NCBI RefSeq assembly: GCF_904849725.1
Contig: NC_058518.1
Location: forward strand, 418,011,081-418,075,080
DNA length: 64,000 bases
Direction of reading: 5' to 3'
DNA from: Hordeum vulgare subsp. vulgare
Lineage: Eukaryota > Streptophyta > Magnoliopsida > Poales > Poaceae
Shown: positions 46,770 to 58,258 of the stretch, one piece after another
Position numbering within the stretch: the first letter of the stretch is position 1
Layout of the letters: each line of letters begins with the position of its first letter
Program-made: the position numbers and the translations under genes
Notes under the pieces: model-generated
Database searches by the model: none
The model's input: the letters and a program-made list of their open reading frames with translations, nothing else
Told to the model about the DNA's origin: nothing

Positions 46770-48361
46770 ATGGGTTCCACTGAGAACACTAAGTTGCATG
46801 ACTTCACTAGTCACAACAACAATGACTTTATCTGCACTCCCATTGCTGGTCCCGCCATTGGGGCTACCTCCTATGAGATTAAACCTGCTTTGCTGAACCT
46901 TGTTATGAAAGATCAATTCTTCGGTGCCGGAGATGATGCTGCTTTGCACTTGAATAATTTTGTTGAGCTTTGTGATATGCAAAAGTACAAAGAAGTAGAT
47001 GGTGATATTGTTAAAGTTAAGTTTTTCCTTTCTCGTGGAGAGGTGGAGCTAAAGTGTGGCTTCAATCTTTGCCTAGGAATATCATAGATTCTTCGGATAA
47101 GTGCAAAGATGCTTTTATTGGGAAGTATTACCCGCTTGCTAAGGTTATCCAGTTAAGAAATAACATTATGAATTTTAGGCAGTTGGATAATGAACACGTT
47201 GCCCAAGCTTGGGAACGTATGAAATATCTTGTTAAGAATTTCCCTACACATGGTTTGACTACTTGGATGGTTATCCAAACTTTCTATGCAGGATTGAACT
47301 TTACCTCGCGAAATCTGTTAGACTCGGCCGCGGGAGGAACCTTTATGTCAATTACACTTGCTAATGCCATGAAACTATTGGACAAAATGATGACAAATTA
47401 TTCTCAATGTCACACTAAGGGAGCTCCAACAGGTAGGAAGGTAAACTCTGTTGAGGAGATCTCCTCCCTTAATGATAAGGTTGACATGATCATCACTTTA
47501 CTTACTAAGCAAGCTCCTATTGATCCTCATGATGTTCTTTTAAATTCTTTGGTTGCTCAAGAATGAGAGCAAGTTGATGTTAATTTTATCTCCAGGAACA
47601 AATTTAATAATAATGCTTATAGGAGTGATTTTGGTAGCAATCCTAGATCATTCCCATCCAACAATTATGGGAACAACAACACCTATAGTGACACTCCTAA
47701 AGATAGAAGGATGCCTAGTTATGAAATTTTTTTAGAGATAGGGAAGGCTACAAAGAATTATTTGAACACCCAATATGAACAAAACAAGGCCTTCTCTAGA
47801 CAATTAGATGAGCATTCTTCTATTTTGCAAAACATTGGAAGACAACTTGAGAGCCTGAATAGTGAGATTTCCAATCTCCAAACTAGACTCACCACCACGG
47901 AGACCCAAGTTTCCAATATGTCTCACACACAGGCCACTTTGATAAATCAAATGGCGGCCAAACCCGAAGTGGTTGTATCTCAAGAAGAGGAAGATAGGAT
48001 TAAAGGCCTTCCTACACACACCACCCCTGCTACTATACAAGTTATTGAGGATCTCAAAACTATTAGCACCCAACACATCCCTAGTCCCAATGGACTTATT
48101 AATGGTGATGCTAATACCTCAACTTTAGGACAAGAAGGTCCGTTGAACTTAGACACTATCAAAAGAATGAGCTTAGATGACATCACTATTACTTTAATTA
48201 ATGGTAGTAATCTTGATTTTGATAATTGTAGTCTTTCCAAAATTATCACTTTTTTTTGCAAACAATGGCTAAAGACCCCCACACTAGTACACTCAATATT
48301 GCCTTCACCGAGCATATTACCAACGCTCTTATCAAAGCTAGGGAGGAGAAGCTCAAGCTAG
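46770..48361 (+). pseudogene. Athila-like gag
   Basis: ATG at 46770 gives MGSTENTKLHDFTSHNN, then SYEIKPALLNLVMKDQF and LHLNNFVELCDMQKYKEV. A frameshift near 47045 moves to WLQSLPRNIIDSSDKC, IGKYYPLAKVIQLRNNIMNF, AQAWERMKYLVKNFPTHGL (retrotransposon gag domain) and SLNDKVDMIITLLTKQ. A stop at 47564-47566 follows, then a third frame (47711-48361) with a coiled coil (SILQNIGRQLESLNSEISNL). Forms the particle shell in intact relatives. An earlier TTG start would add eight residues, but the ATG fits the family. At least three breaks. Confidence 0.88.
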
Positions 48362-48401
48362 AGACTTCTATTCCTAGAAAACTGTAAGATGGTTGGGATC
48401 C

Positions 48402-48924
48402 TATGGTCAAGATTAAATTGAATAATATCTCTTGCTTTGCTTTATGTGATGTTAGAGCTAGTGCCTCCGTTATGCCCAAAAGAATGTATGATATGCTTGA
48501 CTTGAAACCTTTTGATCAATGTTCTTTTGGTGTTCGTATTGTTTATTTTTCCATAAAGAAACCATTAGGGAGAACTGCTGATGTTCTTATTGTTGTCAAT
48601 GATAATTATGTTCCCGTTGATTTTCTTATTATGGACATTGAGTGTGATCCCTCATGTCCAATTATTTTGGGACGTCCTTTTCTCCGCACCGTTGGTGCTA
48701 TCATTGACATGAAAGAAGGGACCATTAGATTCCAATTTCCCCTTAAAAGGGAATGTAACACTTCCCTCGAAAGAAGATTAAGCTACCTTATGAGTCCGTT
48801 ATTCGGGCAAGTTGTTCTTATGGAGTTGATAATACTTGATCTTTTTGCATCATGCGTAGCTCAAAGGCATAAAAGAAAGCGCTTGTTGGGAGGCAACCCA
48901 ATTTGTTTTCACTTTAAGTTTTAG
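48402..48924 (+). pseudogene. Athila-like aspartic protease
   Basis: Frame with FALCDVRASASVMPKRMYDM, where the usual active-site triplet DLGAS reads DVRAS: the catalytic Asp is kept, but the Gly after it is Arg, which should disable the enzyme. Then CPIILGRPFLRTVGAIIDM, the flap/psi-loop motif of the family. No RT follows; the frame runs into the hairpin region and stops at 48924. Confidence 0.87.
48885..48902 (+). other. Conserved hairpin GTTGGG/CCCAAT
   Basis: GTTGGGAGGCAACCCAAT with the preceding GCGCTT, the same motif as at 36518-36535; the last pair is G-U. Here it overlaps the extreme end of the protease frame. Confidence 0.75.
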
Positions 48925-51109
48925 TAGTCTTGATGCTTGTTACTACTGTAGCAACATCATTGTATATTTAGTTTCAAGCTTTGTGCCAAGTTTTAGCCTC
49001 CGATTGCAAGAAAGTTCAAAAGTTGTGACACGCTGTCCAGAAACAGATTCTGTGTGCTTGACGGAACAATTTGCCAAACATCACGAGATCATATTTTTTA
49101 TCTGAATTTTTTTGACAGTATGCTATATATAATTTTCTTTCTGCCTTCTGTTCTGATTTTTTTTGAGTTTAGTTGCAGAAGTGTCCCGGAAAAATTATTT
49201 ACTACCTGCTGTTCTATTTTTCCCAGATTCTGCCACGTTTTGCGTTTTCATCATTTTGCAAATCTTAAGCTTGCTTTTTCTTTGCAAAAACCTATTGTAA
49301 ATCTTGAGAAATAGTAGATCTGCATGAAAATCTTTATTTCCAGTAGATAATAAATTATTTTATCATGGGCACTAACCACTCTAATCAGCTTATGATGAGT
49401 TTCGTACGAAGGGAGTTCTCAAGTATGCGAAGGAAGATGATGAAGGAAGATCGAGGAGTGTTAAACGCTCAAGCTTGGGGATGCCCCCATGCACCCCCAA
49501 GAAATATTCAAGGAGACTCAAGCGTCTAAGCTTGGGGATGCCCCCGTGCATCCCCTTCTCTATCAACAATCATCAGTTTGTCCTTCTCCATGCTATATTT
49601 TTATCACTTCATATGTTATGTGCTATGCTTGGAGCGTCCCACTCTTTACTTTTTAGTTTGTTTTAGTTTTGCTTGTTGTTCATAACAAGTTGGAACCTAG
49701 CCTTCTTTGTTTGGGAGAGAAACACGCTCCACTCCACCCTAGAACACAACATAGGTTTTCATGCTTATCTTTTTGCGTGTTCTTTATCTTTTCATAGCTC
49801 CTGTCATGATTAGCTCTTAGTTTTCATGCTTTATATTATTTTTAAGAGCTTTTATTTAGGTTGCTTCTGGAACTCTCTTGAGTTATCGTTCCTATCTTAT
49901 TTAGAGAGTTGGCTTGTTGCACTGAGTTGTGTGTCTTGCATGAGTAGGTAATTGAGGTTGCTATTTAAGTACAGTATAACTTGCAATAGTTTTGATGTAT
50001 TGATTTGAGTAATGTTTGGACTATTGGTGCCAAGGGCTTGAGCCTATTAGTGACAGGTGTCGTATTTTGGGAAATCCTTGTGTTTTTCAAAACTAAAAAA
50101 TTAGTTGAGAACTCTAGCTACTAGATGAATCGCTAACCTCTTGAGGGGTTGGAATATATAGAGTACCCTAACGTTTTCATGGGTCGAGGATGCGCAAGGA
50201 TAAGAAAACCCCCAAACACTCCTCCTCGGGGTACTTGTCTCTTTGTGAATCTCATAACTAGATAGAGAGTTACCAATAATAAGTGCATGAGTTCTTCGGA
50301 CTAATGCGACTATTCAATTGTTGGCACTTCCACCATCCATATTTTGCTAGCCTCTTCGGTACCGTGCATTGACCTTTGTCGTCTTGAGAGTTGGTGCAAA
50401 CTTCGTCGGTACATCCAAACCCTTGGCATGATACGCTCTGTCATCATAAGCCTCATTATATCTTCCCTCAAAACAACCACCGTACCTACCTATTAAGGCA
50501 TTTCCATAGCCTTTCCGAGATACATTGCCATGCAACATCCACCATCTCATGACTTGATCTTCATGTCATACAAGCTTTTGCTTGATCGAGGAGCCGCATG
50601 CTAGTTTGGCCTTGCCCTTATTATTGCTACATGACGCGCCAGTTTCATTGCATATCCTGCTACATTGGCAGAGGTATACATTTGCATACATCATGATAGT
50701 TTTCATTTGTCTTTATGATGAGTACTTCTTATAAAGTATGAAGATCTTCTTTTATTCTTGTAAAACATAGAGTGTTGCCCTTAAGTGAGGAAAAGATCCC
50801 AAAGAGGACAAATTAAAAGATCCCAAAGAGGACAAATGAAAAGATCCCAAAGAGGACAATGAGAGATAAAAAGAAAGAGCCAAAGAGGCCACAAAAATAA
50901 AGTAAAAGGAAAATAAATAAAATAAAAAAGAGAAAAGGGGGCAACACTACTATTCCTTTTGAAAGATCCACACTCGTACTCCATTGTTATATTTGTACTC
51001 CATAGAGATTATCATTCATGCATAACTATGTGGGAACCCTTACACTATATAACTTGGCTTGTATATTCCAATGACGAGCCTCCTCAAATGAGCTCTAGGT
51101 CTTCATGGG
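48925..51109 (+). other. Non-coding 3' interior of the Athila-like element
   Basis: No domains. It contains AAGCTTGGGGATG-like motifs at 49471 and 49529 and an 8-bp hairpin GGGGATGC/GCATCCCC at 49534-49555. Near 50795-50870 AAAGATCCCAAAGAGGACAA recurs three times in tandem. Confidence 0.65.
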
Positions 51110-51114
51110 CAAGC

Positions 51115-52931
51115 TGTTGGGGAACGTCGCATGGGAAACAAAAATTTTCCTACGCGCACGAAGACCTATCATGGTGATGTCCATCTACGAGAGGGGATGA
51201 GTGATCTATGTACCCTTGTAGATCGTACAGCAGAAGTGTTAGTGAACGCGGTTGATGTAGTGGAACGTCCTCACGTCCCTCGATCAGCCCCGCGAACAAT
51301 CCCGCGATCAGTCCCACGATCTAGTACCGAACGGACGGCACCTCTGCGTTCAGCACACGTACAACTCGACGATGATCTTGGCCTTCTTGATCCATCAAGA
51401 GAGACGGAGAGGTAGAAGAGTTCTCCGGCAGCGTGACGGCGCTCCGGAGGTTGGTGATGACCTTGTCTCAGCAGGGCTCCGCCCGAGCTCCGCAGAAACG
51501 CGATCTAGAGGAAAAACCGTGGAGGTATGTGGTCGGGCTGCCGTGGAAAAGTCGTCTCAAATCAGCCCTAAAACCTCCGTATATATAGGTGGGAGGGAGG
51601 GGACCTTGCCTTGGGGCTCAAGGAGCCCCAAGGGGGTCGGCCGAGTCCAAGGGGGGAGGACTCCCCCCCAAACCGAGTTGGACTTGGTTTGGTGGGAGGG
51701 AGTCCCCCTTCCTTCCCACCTCCTCCCTTTTTTTCTTTTCTCTTGATTTTCTCTTCTTGGCGCATAGAGACCTTTTGGGCTGTCCCACCAGCCCACTAAG
51801 GGCTGGTGTGCCACCCTCAAGGCCTATGGGCTTCCCCGGGGTGGGTTGCCCCCCCGGTGAACTCCCGGAACCCATTCGTCATTCCCGGTACATTCCCGGT
51901 AACTCCGAAAACCTTCCGGTAATCAAATGAGGTCATCCTATATATGAATCTTCATTTCCGGGCCATTCCGGAAACCCTCGTGACGTCCGTGATCTCATCC
52001 GGGACTCCGAACAACATTCGGTAACCAACCATATAACTCAAATACGCATAAAACAACGTCGAACCTTAAGTGTGCAGACCCTGCGGGTTCGAGAACTATG
52101 TAGACATGACCCGAGAGACTCCTCGGTCAATATCCAATAGCGGGACCTGGATGCCCATATTGGATCCTACATATTCTACGAAGATCTTATCGTTTGAACC
52201 TCAGTGCCAAGGATTCATATAATCCCGTATGTCATTCCCTTTGTCCTTCGGTATGTTACTTGCCCGAGATTCGATCGTCAGTATCCGTATACCTATTTCA
52301 ATCTCGTTTACCGGCAAGTCTCTTTACTCGTTCCGTAATACAAGATCCCGCAACTTACACTAAGTTACATTGCTTGCAAGGCTTGTGTGTGATGTTGTAT
52401 TACCGAGTGGGCCCCGAGATACCTCTCCGTTCACACGGAGTGACAAATCCCAGTCTTGATCCATACTAACTCAACTAACACCTTCGGAGATACATGTAGA
52501 GCATCTTTATAGTCACCCAGTTACGTTGCGATGTTTGATACACACAAAGCATTCCTCCGGTGTCAGTGAGTTATATTATCTCATGGTCATAGGAATAAAT
52601 ACTTGACACGCAGAAAACAGTAGGAACAAAATGACACGAACAACATGCTACGTCTTTTAGTTTGGGTCTAGTCCATCACGTGATTCTCCTAATGACATGA
52701 TCCAGTTATCAAGCAACAACACCTTGTTTATAATCAGAAGACACTGACTATCTTTGATCAACTGGCTAGCCAACTAGAGGCTTGCTAGGGACGGTGTTTT
52801 GTCTATGTATCCACACATGTAAATGAGTCTTCATTCAATACAATTATAGCATGGATAATAAACGATTATATTGATACAGGAATTATAATAATAACTATAT
52901 TTATTATTGCCTCTAGGGCATAATTCCAACA
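51115..52931 (-). repeat. Solo LTR, Angela-like (1,817 bp)
   Basis: Plus strand TGTTGGGGAACGTCGCATGG...CATAATTCCAACA, flanked by CAAGC at 51110-51114 and 52932-52936. No internal sequence is attached on either side, so it is a solo LTR from recombination between the two LTRs of a full element. About 98-99% identical by eye to 56437-58258. TATA box TATATATAG at 51580-51588 (read on minus). Confidence 0.93.
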
Positions 52932-53222
52932 CAAGCAAGTTGGATGCACCCCCACTAGTTCCATTGAAGAGCTTACCTTAGCTCATATGTGAATCCGTTG
53001 CATGGCAATCCCTACTCCTCACATCATATCTATCATTTGGCTTTCTCTCGCCTATGGTTGTCCTCGTTAATGTGAGACTTTCACACCTTTTTGTCTTCCT
53101 TCCCCATCATTATTGAATTTGCCATCCTAAGTGCCAACATATCGTGCTTGCGCTCATCCATTGCATGAGTGCTCAAAGTCGAAAGGGAGAGGAACATTTT
53201 GACTTCTGCATGACTAGTGGTC
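52932..53222 (+). repeat. 291-bp host duplication, left copy
   Basis: Part of the Athila-like element (CAAGCAAGTTGGATGCACCC...) present here and at 58259-58549 with about four differences. Each copy begins with the CAAGC target site directly after an Angela-like LTR. The left copy ends at a junction with LTR sequence around 53223-53228. Confidence 0.94.
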
Positions 53223-53278
53223 AGGGGAATTATAATAATAACTATATTTATTATTGCCTCTAGGGCATAATTCCAACA

Positions 53279-53289
53279 GTCTCCCACTT
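53279..53289 (-). promoter_or_regulatory. Polypurine tract, Angela-like
   Basis: AAGTGGGAGAC on the minus strand, adjoining the truncated 3' LTR. Confidence 0.8.
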
Positions 53290-53330
53290 GCACTAGAGTC
53301 AATAATATAGCCCTCACATCACCATGTGAA

Positions 53331-53567
53331 TTACATTGTAATAAATCTAACACCCATACAGTTCTGGTATTGATCATGCTTTGGCCGTGGAAGAGGTTTA
53401 GTCAGCGGGTCCGCTACATTCAGATCCGTGAGCACTTTGCATATATTCACGTCCTCTCCCTCGACGTAGTCGCGGATGAGGTTGAAGCGTCGTTTGATGT
53501 GTCTGGTCTTCTTGTGAAACCGTGGTTCCTTTGCTAAGGCAATGGCACCCGTGTTATCACAGAACAA
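53331..53567 (-). pseudogene. Angela-like RNase H C-terminus
   Basis: Frame FCDNTGAIALAKEPRFHKKT, HIKRRFNLIRDYVEGEDVNI, VLTDLNVADPLTKPLPRPKH: the last 80 or so residues of Copia RNase H. Joined out of frame to the preceding gag-integrase frame by a deletion. Confidence 0.9.
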
Positions 53568-53578
53568 GGTTATTGGAT

Positions 53579-55183
53579 TCAGTGCTTCATCAAGTAGACA
53601 TAACCATATCTACTTAAATCGTCAGTGAAGGTGAGAAAATAACGATATCCGCCGCGTGCCTCCACGCTCATCGGACCACACACATCGGTATGTATGATTT
53701 CCAACAAGTCACTTGCACGCTCCATTGTTCCTGAGAACGGAGTCTTAGTCATCTTGCCCATGAGGCATGGTTCGCACGTGTCAAGTGAATCAAAGTCAAG
53801 TGACTCCAAAAGTCCATCAACATGGAGTTTCTTCATGCGCTTTACACCAATATGACCTAAGCGGCAGTGCCACAAAAATATGGCGCTATCATTGTTAACT
53901 CTAACTCTTTTGGTCTCAATGTTATGTATATGCGTATCGCTATCAAGATTCAGTATGAACAATCCTCTCACATTCGGTGCATGACTATAAAAGATGTTAC
54001 TCATAGAAATAGAACAACCATTATTCTCTGACTTAAAAGAGTAACCGTCTCGCAATAAACAAGATCCAGATATAATGTTCATGCTCAACGCAGGCACTAA
54101 ATAACAATGATTTAAGTTCATCACTAATCCTGACGGTAACTGAAGTGACACTGTGCCGACGGCGATTGCATCAACCTTGGAACCATTTCCTACGCGCATC
54201 GTCACTTCATCTTTCGCCAGCCTTCGCCTATTCCGCAGTTCCTGTTTCGAGTTGCAAATATGAGCAACAGAACCGGTATCGAATACCCAGGCACTACTAC
54301 GAGAGCCGGTTAAGTACACATCAATAACATGTATATCAAATATACCTGATTTTTCTTTGCCCGCCTTCTTATCTGCCAGATACTTGGGGCAATTGCGCTT
54401 CCAGTGACCCATACCCTTGCAATAGTAACACTCCGTTTCCGGCTTAGGTCCAGCTTTGGGTTTCTTCGTCGGATTGGCAACAGGCTTGCCGCTCTTCATC
54501 GAATTGCCCTTCTTGCCTTTGCCGTTTCTCTTGAAACTAGTGGTCTTATTCACCATCAACACTTGATGCTCTTTACGGAGTTCAGACTCTGCGACTTTCA
54601 GCATCGCAAACAACTCGCCGGGAGACTTGTTCATCCCTTGCATGTTGTAGTTCAACACAAAGCTTTTATAGCTTGGCGGCAGTGATTGAAGGATTCTGTC
54701 AGTGATAGCTTCTTGCGGGAGTTCAATCCCCAGCTCAGCTAGACGGTTTGAGTACCCAGACATTTTGAGCACATGTTCACTGACAGATGAGTTTTCCTCC
54801 ATCTTGCAAGCATAGAATTTATCGGAGGTCTCATACCTCTCGATCCGGGCGTTCTTCTGAAAGATAAACTCCAACTCCTGGAACATCTCAAATGCTCCAT
54901 GACGCTCAAAGCAACGTTGAAGTCCCGGTTCTAAGCCATACAAGACTGCACATTGAACTATTGAGTAGTCCTCCTTACGTGCTAACCAAGCGTTCTTAAC
55001 ATCCTGATCAGCCGTAGCGGGTGGTTCATCTCCTAACGCAGCATTAAGGACATAATCCTTCTTCCCAGCTTGTAAGATTAGCTTAAGATTACGAGCCCAG
55101 TCTACAAAGTTGCTTCCATCATCTTTCAACTTAGCTTTCTCTAGGAACGTATTAAAATTCAGGATGACTGTCGCGTGAGCCAT
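53579..55183 (-). CDS. Angela-like gag-protease-integrase N-terminus, open 534 codons
   Basis: Uninterrupted frame from ATG at 55183. Gag occupies residues 1 to about 240 (FVDWARNLKLILQAGKKDY; ILQSLPPSYKSFVLNYN), a Lys-rich segment, and the zinc knuckle CYYCKGMGHWKRNC at 252-265. Protease has WVFDTGSVAHIC with the catalytic Asp at 302, and HCYLVPALSMNIISGS. The pre-integrase finger HCRLGHIG...CEPCLMGK lies at about 430-475, and the integrase start IIHTDVCGPM has the first catalytic Asp. It ends abruptly after YGYVYLMKH at a stop created by the deletion that removed the rest of integrase and RT. Intact gag and protease could still make particles if transcribed; integration would be impossible. 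Confidence 0.93.
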   Translation of the reverse strand: MAHATVILNFNTFLEKAKLKDDGSNFVDWARNLKLILQAGKKDYVLNAALGDEPPATADQDVKNAWLARKEDYSIVQCAVLYGLEPGLQRCFERHGAFEMFQELEFIFQKNARIERYETSDKFYACKMEENSSVSEHVLKMSGYSNRLAELGIELPQEAITDRILQSLPPSYKSFVLNYNMQGMNKSPGELFAMLKVAESELRKEHQVLMVNKTTSFKRNGKGKKGNSMKSGKPVANPTKKPKAGPKPETECYYCKGMGHWKRNCPKYLADKKAGKEKSGIFDIHVIDVYLTGSRSSAWVFDTGSVAHICNSKQELRNRRRLAKDEVTMRVGNGSKVDAIAVGTVSLQLPSGLVMNLNHCYLVPALSMNIISGSCLLRDGYSFKSENNGCSISMSNIFYSHAPNVRGLFILNLDSDTHIHNIETKRVRVNNDSAIFLWHCRLGHIGVKRMKKLHVDGLLESLDFDSLDTCEPCLMGKMTKTPFSGTMERASDLLEIIHTDVCGPMSVEARGGYRYFLTFTDDLSRYGYVYLMKH

Positions 55184-56423
55184 GATCTACAACACAAATA
55201 TATTCAAAGTGGACTTAGACTATGTTCAAGATAATTAGAGTTTAACTTAATCAAATTATATGCTAAACTCCCACTCAAAAAGTACATCTCTCTAGTCATT
55301 TGAGTGGTTCATGATCCACTTACACTAGCTCAAGTCCGATCATCACGTGAGTTGAGTATAGTTTCAGTGGTAAGCATCCCTATGCTAATCATATCATCTA
55401 TATGATTCATGATCGACCTTTCGGTCTCATGTGTTCCGAGGCCATGTCTGCACATGCTAGGCTGGTCAAGCTTAACCCGAGTGTTCCGCGTGCGCAACTG
55501 TTTTGCACCCGTTGTATGTGAACGTTGAGTCTATCACACCCGATCATCACGTGGTGTCTCGAAACGACGAACTGTAGCAACGGTGCACAGTCGGGGAGAA
55601 CACAATTTCGTCTTGAAATTTTAGTGAGAGATCACCTCATAATGCTACCGTCGTTCTAAGCAAAATAAGGTGCATAAAAGGATTAACATCACATGCAATT
55701 CATAAGTGACATGATATGGCCATCATCACGTGCTTCTTGATCTCCATCACCAAAGCACCGGCACGATCTTCTTGTCACCGGCGCCATGCCATGATCTCCA
55801 TCAACGTGTTGCCATCGGGGTTGTCGTGCTACTCATGCTATTACTACTAAAGCTACATCCTAGCAAAATAGTAAACGCATCTGCAAGCACAAATGTTAGT
55901 ATAAAGACAACCCTATGGCTCCTGCCGGTTGCCGTACCATCGACGTGCAAGTCGATATTTCTATTACAACATGATCATCTCATACATCCAATATATCACA
56001 TCACATCGTTGGCCATATCACATCACAAGCATACCCTGCAAAAACAAGTTAGACGTCCTCTAATTTTGTTGTTGCATGTTTTACGTGGTGACCATGGGTA
56101 TCTAGTAGGATCGCATCTTACTTACGCAAACACCACAACGGAGATATATGAGTTGCTATTTAACCTTATACAAGGACCTCCTCGGTCAAATCCGATTCAA
56201 CTAAAGTTGGAGAAACCGGCACTTGCCAGTCATCTTTGAGCAACGGGGTTACTCGTAGCGATGAAACCAGTCTCTCGTAAGCGTACGAGTAATGTCGGTC
56301 CAAGCCGCTTCAATCCAACAATACCGCGGAATCAAGAAAAGACTAAGGAGGGCAGCAAAGCGCACATCACCGCCCACAAAAACTTTTGTGTTCTACTCGA
56401 GAAGACATCTATGCATGAACCTA
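55184..56423 (-). other. Untranslated leader, Angela-like
   Basis: About 1.24 kb between primer site and gag, matching 9111-10376. No gene. Plus-strand frames here (for example near 55730-56239) are shadows. Confidence 0.85.
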
Positions 56424-56435
56424 GCTCTGATACCA
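56424..56435 (-). promoter_or_regulatory. tRNA-iMet primer-binding site
   Basis: GCTCTGATACCA on the plus strand, the exact complement of TGGTATCAGAGC, one base from the 5' LTR. Confidence 0.95.
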
Positions 56436-56436
56436 C

Positions 56437-58258
56437 TGTTGGGGAACGTCGCATGGGAAACAAAAATTTTCCTACGCGCACGAAGACCTATCATGGTGAT
56501 GTCCATCTACGAGAGGGGATGAGTGATCTACGTACCCTTGTAGATCGTACAGCAGAAGCGTTAGTGAACGCAGTTGATGTAGTGGAATGTCCTCACGTCC
56601 CTCGATCCGCCCCGCGAACAATCCCGCGATCAGTCCCACGATCTAGTACCGAACGGACGGCACCTCCGCGTTCAGCACACGTACAGCTCGACGATGATCT
56701 TGGCCTTCTTGATCCAGCAAGAGAGACGGAGAGGTAGAAGAGTTCTCCGGCAGCGTGACGGCGCTCCGGAGGTTGGTGATGACCTTGTCTCAGCAGGGCT
56801 CCGCCCGAGCTCCGCAGAAACGCGATCTAGAGGAAAAACCGTGGAGGTATGTGGTCGGGCTGCCGTGGAAAAGTCGTCTCAAATCAGCCCTAAAACCTCC
56901 GTATATATAGGTGGGAGGGAGGGGACCTTGCCTTGGGGCTCAAGGAGCCCCAAGGGGGTCGGCCGAGTCCAAGGGGGGAGGACTCCCCCCCCAAACCGAG
57001 TTGGACTTGGTTTGGTGGGAGGGAGTCCCCCTTCCTTCCCACCTCCTCCCTTTTATTTTATTTTCTCTTGATTTTCTCTTCTTGGCGCATAGAGCCCTTT
57101 TGGGCTGTCCCACCAGCCCACTAAGGGCTGGTGTGCCACCCTCAAGGCCTATGGGCTTCCCTGGGGTGGGTTCCCCCCCCCCGGTGAACTCCCGGAACCC
57201 ATTCGTCATTCCCGGTACATTCCCGGTAACTCCGAAAACCTTCCAGTAATCAAATGAGGTCATCCTATATATCAATCTTCGTTTTCGGACCATTCCGGAA
57301 ACCCTCGTGACGTCCGTGATCTCATTCGGGACTCCGAACAACATTCAGTAACCAACAATATAACTCAAATACGCATAAAACAACGTCGAACCTTAAGTGT
57401 GCAGACCCTGCGGGTTCGAGAACTATGTAGACATGACCCGAGAGACTCCTCGGTCAATATCCAATAGCGGGACCTGGATGCCCATATTGGATCCTACATA
57501 TTCTACGAAGATCTTATCGTTTGAACCTCAGTGCCAAGGATTCATATAATCCCGTATGTCATTCCCTTTGTCCTTCGGTATGTTACTTGCCCGAGATTCG
57601 ATCGTCAGTATCCGTATACCTATTTCAATCTCGTTTACCGGCAAGTCTCTTTACTCGTTCCGTAATACAAGATCCCGCAACTTACACTAAGTTACATTGC
57701 TTGCAAGGCTTGTGTGTGATGTTGTATTACCGAGTGGGCCCCGAGATACCTCTCCGTTCACACGGAGTGACAAATCCCAGTCTTGATCCATACTAACTCA
57801 ACTAACACCTTCGGAGATACCTGTAGAGCATCTTTATAGTCACCCAGTTACGTTGCGACGTTTGATACACACAAAGCATTCCTCCGGTGTCAGTGAGTTA
57901 TATGATCTCATGGTCATAGGAATAAATACTTGACACGCAGAAAACAGTAGCAACAAAATGACACGATCAACATGCTACGTCTATTAGTTTGGGTCTAGTC
58001 CATCACGTGATTCTCCTAATGACGTGATCCAGTTATCAAGCAACAACACCTTGTTTATAATCAGAAGACACTGACTATCTTTGATCAACTGGCTAGCCAA
58101 CTAGAGGCTTGCTAGGGACGGTGTTTTGTCTATGTATCCACACATGTAAATGAGTCTTTATTCAATACAATTATAGCATGGATAATAAACGATTATCTTG
58201 ATACAGGAATTATAATAATAACTATATTTATTATTGCCTCTAGGTCATAATTCCAACA
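56437..58258 (-). repeat. 5' LTR, Angela-like (1,822 bp)
   Basis: Plus strand TGTTGGGGAACGTCGC...CATAATTCCAACA, followed by CAAGC (58259-58263). Nearly identical to the solo LTR. Confidence 0.95.
56902..56910 (-). promoter_or_regulatory. LTR TATA box
   Basis: TATATATAG on the plus strand; on the element strand CTATATATA followed by CGGAGG. It would drive transcription toward the intact gag-protease frame. Confidence 0.75.

Larger units (their letters stand above)
53227..58258 (-). mobile_element. Truncated, internally deleted Angela-like element
   Basis: On the minus strand: 5' LTR (58258-56437), primer site, leader, open gag-protease-integrase-start frame (55183-53579), then a direct join to the end of RNase H (53567-53331), purine tract, and only the first about 52 bp of the 3' LTR (53278-53227). 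RT and most of integrase are deleted. The lower end is a recombination junction with the Athila-like host. Confidence 0.92.

Noticed and set aside
51131..52469. Plus-strand frames of 60-125 codons in the Angela-like LTRs (also 56261-57796)
   Set aside because: They lie antisense in LTRs, recur in both LTR copies because the DNA is repeated, and match no protein family.
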